NCBI GenBank assembly: GCA_001920415.1
Contig: MNJR01000029.1
Coordinates: 1 to 50,016, forward strand
Direction: 5' to 3'
DNA: 50,016 nucleotides
Source: Acidobacteria bacterium 13_1_20CM_3_53_8
GTDB taxonomy: Bacteria; Acidobacteriota; Blastocatellia; Pyrinomonadales; Pyrinomonadaceae
Below are positions 1 through 6,943 of the stretch, in pieces. Positions within the stretch are counted from its first letter, which is position 1. Each line of letters begins with the position of its first letter. Below the pieces are notes generated by a model that made no database searches, was not told where the DNA came from, and saw only the letters and a program-made list of their open reading frames with translations. A program made the position numbers and the translations under genes.

Positions 1-2430
1 GGCTACGTGAAGATTCTGGATTTCGGGCTGGCTAAATTGACGGAAAGAGCGGTGGGAGAAGCCGACACGGAAGCGCCCACGCGTGCGCTCGTCAATACGG
101 GCGCGGGCGTAGTGATGGGCACGGCCAGCTACATGTCGCCAGAGCAAGCTCGCGGGGTTGAGGTGGACGCGCGCACGGACATATGGAGTTTGGGAGTTGT
201 GCTGTATGAGATGGTCGCTAGTCGCACGCCGTTTGAAGGCGCGAGCGCGACCGATGTGCTCGCCGCTATACTGAACAAAGAGCCTCAGCCTCTGGCGCGT
301 TACCAACGTGGTGTCCCGGAAGCGCTTGAATGGATAGTTACGAAAGCTCTGACGAAAGATAGAGAAGGTCGCTATCAAACCGCTAAAGAGTTGCTTACGG
401 ACTTGCGCCGACTCAAACAGCGGCTCGAATTTGAAGCAGAGATGGAGCGCTCTGTGTCGCCGGAATCCGTGAGCAGTTTGGCGGGCGACCAAACTGCTGC
501 GATACTCGTCGCGAGCGTGCCTTCGTCTGCGGCGCAGACCGTGAGCGCGCAGACTCCGGTTGAGACCGTAACGAGCGAAACGGCATCACGCACAAGCGAA
601 GTAAGTTCAAAGCATCCGACAACCAGCGCAGAGTATCTTGTTCAGGGGATTAAACAACACAAGACCGGCGCTATCATCTTTTCGATTCTCGCAATCGCTG
701 TGCTGGGCGGTCTCGCGTTCGCCGCCTATAAATTCTTCAACTCTAAGAAGGCCATAGTCCCCTTCCAGAACATGAAGGTGACGAAGCTCACCACCACCGG
801 CAAAGTCACGCTCGCCGCCATCTCGCCCGAAGGCAAGTACGTCGTGCATGTCATTGACGAGGTTGGGAAGCAGAGCCTCTGGATGAGGCAGGTCGCGACG
901 ACCAGCAACGTGCAGATTGTGCCACCCGCGGAAGCGACCTACAGGGGGCTTGCCTTCTCGCCCGATGGGAACTTCCTTTACTTCACGATGTACGACAACA
1001 ACACTCCCATAGGCTATATCTACAAGGTGCCCGTCTTGGGCGGCACGCCTCAAAGGCTCGTCGAAGATGTGGACAGCCCCGCCACGCTTTCGCCCGACGG
1101 CAAGCAGTTCGCATACGTGCGCAACTATCCCAGAGAAGGCGAGCAGGGACTCTTCATCGCCAACGCCGACGGCACGGGGGAACGAAGGCTTGCCACGCTC
1201 AAAAGACCCGAAGGTTTCAGATGGGGAACAGGGGTCGGGCCTGCATGGTCGCCGGACGGCAAAGTGATTGCTTGCGGAGTCTGGGAGGACGAATCGGGCG
1301 TTCCTTACAACACTGTGCTTGGAGTGAGCGTCGCGGACGGAGCGATAAAACCCATAACAACTCAGAAGTGGGAGTCGGTCGGGCAGGTCGCATGGCTGGG
1401 CGACGGGAACGGCCTCATCGTCATCGCTAGAGAACAGTCGTCCAACTCTCTGGGTCAAATCTGGAGCATCTCTTATCCCGGCGGCGAGGTGCGCCGAATC
1501 ACTAACGACCTGAACGATTACCGCAGTATGAGTCTCACGGCAGATTCGCGCGCTCTTGTCACGGTTCAATCGGAGACAACCGGGAATCTATGGGTCGCGC
1601 CGAACGGCGACGCCGCCAGCGCGCGCAAAATTACGTCTAGCAACCGCGACGGGATAGGCATCTCTTGGACTCCTGATGGTCGCATCGTTTACGGGTCAGC
1701 AGTGAATGGCAAGCCGGACATCTGGATAGCTAATGCAGATGGCAGCAATCAGAAGCAGTTGACGACGGACCCTGGGGTCGACAATTTCCCGACCGTTACC
1801 TCTGACGGTCGCTATATCCTCTTCGAGTCTAATCGCGGCGATGCTTCAGGCCGTTCGCACATCTGGCGCATGGACATAGACGGAGGCCAGCCCAAACAAT
1901 TGACGAACGGTTTTGTAGAATTCAGCCCAAGTTGTTCGCCCGACGCCTCTTGGGTGGTTTATGTGGCCGGAAGCCCCGGCCAGCAGATACTTCAAAAAAT
2001 TCCGATTGACGGGGGCGAACCCGTGAGGCTAACTGAGCCGGGCCTAATTTTCGAGGTCGCTTTTGTCTCGCCCGACGGAAAACTAATAGACTGCATCATC
2101 AACGACCTTGATGCTAGGAAATACAGGCTCGCTATTATGCCTTCGGAGGGAGGGCAGATGATAAAATTCTTCGACGTTCCGCGATCCGTAGCCTTAAACG
2201 CGACCGGAGTTTACTGGTCGCCCGATAGTCGCGCGCTCGTTTACATTGACACGCGCGACGGCGTCTCCAACCTGTGGGCGCAGCCCGTTGACGGCGGGCA
2301 GCCTAAACAACTGACCGATGTCAAATCCGATCTCATCTTCGACTTCGCTTGGTCGCGCGACGGGAAGCAATTGGCTCTGGTGCGTGGCACAAGAACTAAC
2401 GACGCAGTTTTGGTTAACGACCTTAGATAG
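1..2430 (+). CDS. Ser/Thr protein kinase (C-terminal part) fused to a TolB/WD40-like beta-propeller; 5' end outside window
   Basis: The reading frame is open from base 1, so the gene begins upstream of the window. The visible part starts just before the kinase DFG motif (residues 7-9), followed by the activation loop, the SPE motif (in SYMSPEQARG) and the alpha-F DIWSLGVVLYE block, so the catalytic loop is lost to the window edge. After the kinase lobe comes a low-complexity Ser/Thr/Ala linker, one membrane segment near residues 222-244, then about 550 residues of TolB-like propeller blades with recurrent SPDGK and ADGS motifs. The family is a PknB-type receptor kinase with an extracytoplasmic sensor, common in Acidobacteriota. 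The ligand cannot be read from sequence. The stop lies 5 bases before a long hairpin repeat, and a sigma/anti-sigma pair follows. Confidence 0.9.
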   Translation, partial: GYVKILDFGLAKLTERAVGEADTEAPTRALVNTGAGVVMGTASYMSPEQARGVEVDARTDIWSLGVVLYEMVASRTPFEGASATDVLAAILNKEPQPLARYQRGVPEALEWIVTKALTKDREGRYQTAKELLTDLRRLKQRLEFEAEMERSVSPESVSSLAGDQTAAILVASVPSSAAQTVSAQTPVETVTSETASRTSEVSSKHPTTSAEYLVQGIKQHKTGAIIFSILAIAVLGGLAFAAYKFFNSKKAIVPFQNMKVTKLTTTGKVTLAAISPEGKYVVHVIDEVGKQSLWMRQVATTSNVQIVPPAEATYRGLAFSPDGNFLYFTMYDNNTPIGYIYKVPVLGGTPQRLVEDVDSPATLSPDGKQFAYVRNYPREGEQGLFIANADGTGERRLATLKRPEGFRWGTGVGPAWSPDGKVIACGVWEDESGVPYNTVLGVSVADGAIKPITTQKWESVGQVAWLGDGNGLIVIAREQSSNSLGQIWSISYPGGEVRRITNDLNDYRSMSLTADSRALVTVQSETTGNLWVAPNGDAASARKITSSNRDGIGISWTPDGRIVYGSAVNGKPDIWIANADGSNQKQLTTDPGVDNFPTVTSDGRYILFESNRGDASGRSHIWRMDIDGGQPKQLTNGFVEFSPSCSPDASWVVYVAGSPGQQILQKIPIDGGEPVRLTEPGLIFEVAFVSPDGKLIDCIINDLDARKYRLAIMPSEGGQMIKFFDVPRSVALNATGVYWSPDSRALVYIDTRDGVSNLWAQPVDGGQPKQLTDVKSDLIFDFAWSRDGKQLALVRGTRTNDAVLVNDLR

Positions 2431-2435
2431 CCATT

Positions 2436-2570
2436 GAAGAAGGCAAAAGTAAAAAGGTAAAAGGCAAAAGTGAGGCTGAAACCGCTTTTACAGATTTGGA
2501 GAAAAGAAGTAATAGCATTGCTTTCATCCTCTTCACCTTTGCCTTTTACCTTTTTACTTTTGCCTTCTTC
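2436..2570. repeat. Long inverted repeat, family A (copy 1)
   Basis: Arms at 2436-2470 and about 2536-2570 are near-perfect reverse complements of about 34 bases. They are built from the words GTAAAAAGG and TAAAAGGCAAAAG. The repeat fills almost the whole gap between the kinase stop and the sigma-factor start 8 bases further on. The transcript would fold into a very long hairpin that could stop or slow polymerase. Confidence 0.85.
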
Positions 2571-2578
2571 TTAAAGAC

Positions 2579-3151
2579 ATGCGTACCGAAACCCCGACAA
2601 CTCCCGATGTTGAAAACTTGCGCGCCATTGCGCGTGGGGACGAGCGTGCGTTGGCCTCCGTTTATGACAGTTACGCGCGAATCCTTTTCGGACTTATCCT
2701 GCGTATATTGAATGACCGCGAAGAGGCGGAGGACGTTTTGCAGGAGGTGTTCCTGCAAGTATGGCGTCGTGCAGAGTCTTACGACGAGGGGCGCGGTCGC
2801 CCCTTCACATGGCTTGTGACTCTGGCGCGCAGCCGCGCCATTGACCGCCTGCGCGCTATCAACTCCAGACAACGAGCGAGCCGTGAAGCCGCGAAAGAAG
2901 TTTCCGATGAAGTGTCGGACGCCGCCACGGACGCTTTCAAATCCGAGCAGGGCGAAGTGGTGCGCCGCGCGCTCGAAGAGTTGCCGGAAGAGCAACGTCG
3001 CGCGCTCCTTCTGGCATATTTCGAGGGACTGTCGCAATCGGAGATTGCTGTAAGGTTGGGTACGCCGCTCGGCACTGTGAAGACGCGCATGCGTTCCGGG
3101 TTGATTAAGCTGCGCGAACTGTTGGGCGCACATATGGAGAGCTTGAGGTAG
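2579..3151 (+). CDS. ECF-type RNA polymerase sigma factor (SigK-like)
   Basis: A 190-residue protein with the two ECF sigma domains. Region 2 covers about residues 20-95, with the EDVLQEVFLQVWRR core-binding helix and a FTWLVTLARSRAIDRLR promoter -10 recognition segment. Region 4 covers about 135-185, with ELPEEQRRALLLAYFEGLS followed by the helix-turn-helix ending GTVKTRMRSGLIKLREL. Length is normal for the family. The ATG lies 8 bases after a hairpin repeat and has no clear Shine-Dalgarno sequence. The next gene, 8 bases downstream, encodes its likely anti-sigma partner, so the two form a regulatory pair controlling an unknown envelope or stress regulon. Confidence 0.93.
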   Translation: MRTETPTTPDVENLRAIARGDERALASVYDSYARILFGLILRILNDREEAEDVLQEVFLQVWRRAESYDEGRGRPFTWLVTLARSRAIDRLRAINSRQRASREAAKEVSDEVSDAATDAFKSEQGEVVRRALEELPEEQRRALLLAYFEGLSQSEIAVRLGTPLGTVKTRMRSGLIKLRELLGAHMESLR

Positions 3152-3159
3152 AACTTTTT

Positions 3160-3999
3160 TTGAGCACGCACGAACCTTACATAGAGATGATGGCGGCTCA
3201 AGCGCTCGGCGCGCTTGAGGCTGGCGAATCGCGCTCGCTCGAAAATCATCTGGCTGAGTGCGCACAGTGTCGAACCCTTTCGGCGAAACTCGACGACACG
3301 GCTGCGGCTCTTGCTTACTCCGTTGAAGCGGACGAACCCTCGCCAGAGGTGCGCGCACGCATTCTTGAAAAGATAAAAGCAGAGACCCGGACAACGGGGA
3401 CGCCAGAAACAGGAGTGAGTCAACAAAGCGCGCCGTCAAACGTCGTACCTCTTACAAAGCCCACGCGCAGCTTTTTCAGAACCGTGTTGAAGTACGGCGC
3501 GATTGCAGCTTCAATCATCCTAGCCGCGCTCATTATCGCAACCGTTCTGCTCTGGCGTCAGAACCAGCGTATGAAAGCTGAGATTGCAGAGTTGAACGAG
3601 AACGCCAATCGCACTCAAACAGAGTTGGCGCGCGAGCGTGAGTTGGTCGAAGCGGTCACAGGCCCAGACGCCACATTTCTCAGGCTCGCCGGCACGGACG
3701 CAGCGCCGCGCGCCCGCGCCCGCCTAGCCTATGACCAGTACACAGGGCGCGCTGTTCTCTTCGCATACGATCTGCCGCCCGTGCCGCCCGGCAAAGCTTA
3801 CCAACTCTGGTTCATCTCGGAAGGCCGCCCGCCTATGCCCGGAAGAGTTTTTACAACGGACGCTACGGGGCGCGCAGTGATGCGCGATGAAGTGCCTGCC
3901 AATGGGCGCGACGCAAAAATCTTTGCCGTCACGCTTGAGCCTGAAGGCGGCGTTCAATCGCCAACGGGCGAGAAGTATCTCATCACGCCAGCTTCATAA
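3160..3999 (+). CDS. Anti-sigma factor, RskA-like, with zinc-binding N-terminus
   Basis: A 279-residue membrane protein. The N-terminus carries a ZAS-type HxxxCxxC motif (H30, C34, C37) that in this family wraps the cognate sigma factor. A single membrane helix spans about 112-132 and is followed by a short coiled coil (about 133-165). The C-terminal extracytoplasmic part matches the RskA (anti-sigma-K) domain, including the YQLWFISEGRPP segment. The start is a TTG 8 bases after the sigma-factor stop, and no other in-frame start keeps the zinc motif. Tight spacing implies co-transcription with the sigma gene and likely release by regulated proteolysis; the trigger is unknown. Confidence 0.9.
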   Translation: MSTHEPYIEMMAAQALGALEAGESRSLENHLAECAQCRTLSAKLDDTAAALAYSVEADEPSPEVRARILEKIKAETRTTGTPETGVSQQSAPSNVVPLTKPTRSFFRTVLKYGAIAASIILAALIIATVLLWRQNQRMKAEIAELNENANRTQTELARERELVEAVTGPDATFLRLAGTDAAPRARARLAYDQYTGRAVLFAYDLPPVPPGKAYQLWFISEGRPPMPGRVFTTDATGRAVMRDEVPANGRDAKIFAVTLEPEGGVQSPTGEKYLITPAS

Positions 4000-4067
4000 T
4001 TTGAGTTGGGGCGGGCGCATTGAGAGTCAATCTGTAAATCTATAACTGCGAAAGGAGGAATACGGTC

Positions 4068-4799
4068 ATGGGTCGAATACTTGCTTTCGTTTACGGGGTG
4101 ATAAGCTACTTGATTTTCTTCGTCACGTTCCTCTACGCCATAGGCTTCGTAGGGAATTTGATTGTGCCCAAACGAATAGATTCCGTCGGGCACGCTCCGT
4201 TTAGTCAAGCGCTGCTGATTAACGTACTGTTGCTTGGCGTCTTCGCTATCCAACACAGCGTTATGGCGCGACCCGCATTCAAACGCTGGTGGACGCGCTT
4301 TGTCCCGCAGCCCGTTGAGCGCAGCACCTTTGTTCTGCTTTCTAGCCTTGCGCTCGTTCTGCTCTTCTGGCAGTGGCGACCAATGACGGACGTGGTATGG
4401 AGCGTTGAGAACACAGTTGGGCGTTATATTTTATGGGCGCTCTTCTTTCTGGGGTGGGCGCTTGTGCTCACCAGCACGTTTCTCATTAACCACTTCGATC
4501 TGTTCGGGCTAAGACAGGTTTACATGTACCAGAGAGGCCAGGAGTACACACATTCGGGATTCAGGACGCCGTTTTTCTACAAATTCGTGCGACACCCGAT
4601 CATGTTGGGCTTCATCATTGCCTTCTGGTCAACGCCTAGCATGACGGTCGGCCATCTACTGTTTGCCATCGCCACGACTGCTTACATCCTCATAGCCATT
4701 CAACTTGAAGAACGCGATCTGGCGAGCATTCACGGCACAACTTATGAAGAATACCGGCGGCAGGTCTCTATGCTCCTACCTATCCCGAAGAAGAGGTAA
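4068..4799 (+). CDS. mddA: Methanethiol S-methyltransferase-like integral membrane protein (MddA/NnrU/ICMT family)
   Basis: A 243-residue protein with about five hydrophobic helices. The N-terminal pattern [20 protein letters not shown] and the C-terminal [16 protein letters not shown] plus EERDL segment are those of MddA and related isoprenylcysteine-methyltransferase folds. MddA uses S-adenosylmethionine to convert methanethiol into dimethyl sulfide, mainly in soil and sediment bacteria. A strong Shine-Dalgarno sequence (AAAGGAGGA, near 4050-4058) fixes the ATG. The gene stands alone after the anti-sigma gene and faces a haemoglobin gene convergently across a hairpin repeat. Substrate is inferred from family; related NnrU-like proteins cannot be fully excluded. 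Confidence 0.78.
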   Translation: MGRILAFVYGVISYLIFFVTFLYAIGFVGNLIVPKRIDSVGHAPFSQALLINVLLLGVFAIQHSVMARPAFKRWWTRFVPQPVERSTFVLLSSLALVLLFWQWRPMTDVVWSVENTVGRYILWALFFLGWALVLTSTFLINHFDLFGLRQVYMYQRGQEYTHSGFRTPFFYKFVRHPIMLGFIIAFWSTPSMTVGHLLFAIATTAYILIAIQLEERDLASIHGTTYEEYRRQVSMLLPIPKKR

Positions 4800-4810
4800 C
4801 CTAACTGAGA

Positions 4811-4894
4811 ACAGTTTTCAGTTTTTAGTTTTCAGTTTTCAGATAAGAGCATTTCTCTTATTTCTGAAAACTGAAAACTAAAAACTGAAAACTG
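4811..4894. repeat. Long inverted repeat, family B (copy 1)
   Basis: Arms of 33 bases at 4811-4843 and 4862-4894 are perfect reverse complements made of the words CAGTTTTCAG and TTTTTAGTTTTCAG. The 18-base loop between them holds a smaller hairpin (TAAGAG/CTCTTA). It lies between convergent genes and could act as a two-way transcription stop. Confidence 0.9.
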
Positions 4895-4911
4895 TTTCTT
4901 GTCACTCTCTT

Positions 4912-5493
4912 TTAATGCCTGGTCTTCTTCATCTTTGGCCCGGCGTCAATCTGATTCTGCGGTAGCGCCGGGGCGGGTTTGAAGTTTGCTGGAAGCGGCG
5001 TGCCTGTGGCAGAGGAGTTGACTTCGACTATCTGGCTCTTGAGCGAGCCTAGAATATTCAGCAGATCGGTCTGCTCCTGCTGTGCTATGTTGAGATGATT
5101 CATAGTCGCAACGAGGTCTTCGACCGTAGCATTCCATTCGCCTTCGGTCACCTGCATGTGCCGGTGCGTCTTCTTCATGCTGCGCCCAGTGTACTCGCAG
5201 GGGCCGCCCGTGACCATGCACAGTTGCTCTATAAGGTGCAGGCGCAGGCGCGGTACATCAGTCTTGGCTAGCTTTTTGTTGATGCGCGGGTCAGCAGCGA
5301 GGCGCGCCGCCGCATCGTCAACAAAAGCTGTGATGGCTGGCATGCCGCCCAAACGCTCGTAAAGCGTCCTCTGCTGTGTAGTGCTTGCGGGAGCGCTGTT
5401 GGAGTTGCCGTTCATGTTACCTTGCGCATGCGTGCCGACGGCTGAAACTGCAAACAAAAGAGATGCTATGAGGAGGGCTTTCCACTTACTCAT
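4912..5493 (-). CDS. Secreted group 1 truncated haemoglobin-like protein
   Basis: A 193-residue protein with a signal peptide (about residues 1-24, hydrophobic core then THAQ). A low-complexity N/S linker leads to a truncated-globin domain at about 44-165. The YERLGGMPAI start, GGPCEYTGRSMKKTH segment and the proximal haem histidine (probably H110) are typical of group 1. The usual B10 tyrosine is absent: the segment reads VDDAAARLAADPRI. That suggests ligand chemistry unlike NO-detoxifying forms. The Shine-Dalgarno sequence AGGAGA lies just before the ATG. The location outside the cytoplasm is predicted only from the signal peptide; its role in binding O2, NO or sulfide is not known. Confidence 0.85.
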   Translation of the reverse strand: MSKWKALLIASLLFAVSAVGTHAQGNMNGNSNSAPASTTQQRTLYERLGGMPAITAFVDDAAARLAADPRINKKLAKTDVPRLRLHLIEQLCMVTGGPCEYTGRSMKKTHRHMQVTEGEWNATVEDLVATMNHLNIAQQEQTDLLNILGSLKSQIVEVNSSATGTPLPANFKPAPALPQNQIDAGPKMKKTRH

Positions 5494-5544
5494 TCTCGAT
5501 TCTCCTTTCAGATTCGTGTCACATGAATTTTAGAGCGCAATTCA

Positions 5545-5678
5545 AAACCCGCTTTGCGAGCTTATCTTTTAACTTTGCGCCTTTGCGTGAACCTGCAATT
5601 CTCTCTAAGCTCAAGTTAGTGAGAATTGAGGTTTCACGCAAAGGCGTAAAGGGAAATACTTAAGCTCGCTAAGGGCTG
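5545..5678. repeat. Long inverted repeat, family G (copy 1), in a 437-base gap
   Basis: The arm near 5545-5597 (with GCTTTGCGAGCTTA and TTTGCGCCTTTGCGTGAA) pairs with 5630-5678 (with TTTCACGCAAAGGCG and TTAAGCTCGCTAAG). A closely similar element lies at 45130-45302. Nothing else was recognised in the rest of the 5494-5930 gap. Confidence 0.75.
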
Positions 5679-5930
5679 AACTACTGCTGCAAGTTTTGAA
5701 TTTGCCTCTTGATTAAACGCTCGGTTGCGAACGAATTTTCAAGCCTCTTTGCATAATACGGAGTAGGCCAGCCGCTTGGATTTCAGGGCAAAAATATTTT
5801 AGCGAGAGCGCCCGCCTCAAAAAAAATAGTTTTGTCTGGGGTCAACTACGGGAGCGAAAGCTGCTAAACTATATGAACCGCTATTCTCCCGCGCGGGCTA
5901 TATTAATGGAGCGAGCGAGGAAGTCTGAAA

Positions 5931-6131
5931 GTGGCTGAGAAGAAGAGACCTGTAGTACCGAATTCAATCTCGGACGAGACGGGGCAGTACGACGCCCGCT
6001 TCGTACTGTGGCGCAGGTTCTGCGCAGAGAACAACATACCTGTCGAGACGCTGCCGAGCGACCTTGAAATGGAAGCGCGCGAGAAGTGGGAAAAGATGAA
6101 AGAGCGGCTGCAAAGACCCACGCCGAAGTAG
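5931..6131 (+). CDS. Small conserved-type hypothetical protein (66 residues)
   Basis: A short charged protein starting at GTG with a purine-rich AGCGAGGAAG stretch upstream. The sequence is hydrophilic, with no signal peptide or membrane helix, and has a predicted helical C-terminus (EMEAREKWEKMKERL). Codon use resembles neighbouring genes. It ends shortly before the convergent metallo-hydrolase. No family was recognised and no function is assigned. Confidence 0.55.
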   Translation: MAEKKRPVVPNSISDETGQYDARFVLWRRFCAENNIPVETLPSDLEMEAREKWEKMKERLQRPTPK

Positions 6132-6157
6132 CGCCCGTGAAAATTCCTCTCCTCTTC

Positions 6158-6844
6158 TTAAAGATAGCGCCCGGTGTAAGCTTCGCCCGTGAGGAAAGGG
6201 TTCGTGAGTCGCTCGCGCCCTATGGTCGTCTCAGGCCCATGACCGGAATAGACCACCACGTCGTCGCCTAGCGGAACGATTTTGTTCATCAGCGAATCCA
6301 TCAACTGCTCGCTTGAGCCGCCCGGCAAATCCGTCCTTCCGATTGAACCCGCGAATAGACAGTCGCCTACAAAAACTTTTCTCTCCTTCTCGTTGAAGAG
6401 CACTACGTGACCCGGCGTGTGTCCCGGACAATGAATCACTTTGAACTCTGAATCGCCCACGCCATAAATCTGTCCGTCCTCCCAAAATTCATCAACGGGC
6501 GGCGGCTCTTCGTAATCGAAACCGAGCGCTGCCCATTGTGAGCGCGGAATGCCTATCCACGCGGGCTGCTCAGGCAACCCCTTGTACAAGGGTTCGTCCG
6601 CGCGGTGCAGAATTATCTTCGCAAGCGGGCGCAATCTCTTGAGCGCAGCCACGCCGCCCACATGATCCATATGAGCGTGCGTCAGCGTGATGGCTTGCAG
6701 TTCAAGATGATGCCGTTCGAGAGCATCAACAATTCTTTCCGCCTCATCACCCGGATCAATGCAGATTGCTTGACGGGTTTTCTCGCAACCTACTACGCGC
6801 GTCTGCTGCTGAAAAGGCGTCACGGTAATCTCTTCAATAATCAT
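6158..6844 (-). CDS. Metallo-beta-lactamase-fold hydrolase, glyoxalase II-like
   Basis: A 228-residue single-domain cytoplasmic protein. The THAHMDHVGG motif supplies metal ligands H56, H58, D60 and H61. Further ligands are H142 in the GHTPGH motif, D161 in VGDCLFAGSIGRTD, and H202 in SGHGPETTIG. The C-terminal LTNPFL is usual for YcbL-type hydroxyacylglutathione hydrolases. This type hydrolyses thioesters such as S-lactoylglutathione or a related thiol adduct; the thiol used here is unknown. It is shorter than classical GloB because the C-terminal helical domain is absent. It is transcribed divergently from the radical SAM gene, with about 100 bases between starts. Confidence 0.9.
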   Translation of the reverse strand: MIIEEITVTPFQQQTRVVGCEKTRQAICIDPGDEAERIVDALERHHLELQAITLTHAHMDHVGGVAALKRLRPLAKIILHRADEPLYKGLPEQPAWIGIPRSQWAALGFDYEEPPPVDEFWEDGQIYGVGDSEFKVIHCPGHTPGHVVLFNEKERKVFVGDCLFAGSIGRTDLPGGSSEQLMDSLMNKIVPLGDDVVVYSGHGPETTIGRERLTNPFLTGEAYTGRYL

Positions 6845-6943
6845 TCGAAAATCCCTTAAAAGAGAATGAAGATCAGCATTTTTGCATCTAAGAGAGTATA
6901 ATTCCCCAAAAGGATTTTCGCTATCGGAAGAGGTTTTAAGAGT

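Noticed and set aside
607-1569. 320-residue antisense frame across the kinase-propeller gene
   Set aside because: It has no domain similarity and overlaps a well-supported gene; high-GC codon bias creates such shadows.
2436-2570. CRISPR array
   Set aside because: The repeated words are not regularly spaced with unique spacers; they form inverted arms and there are no cas genes in the window.
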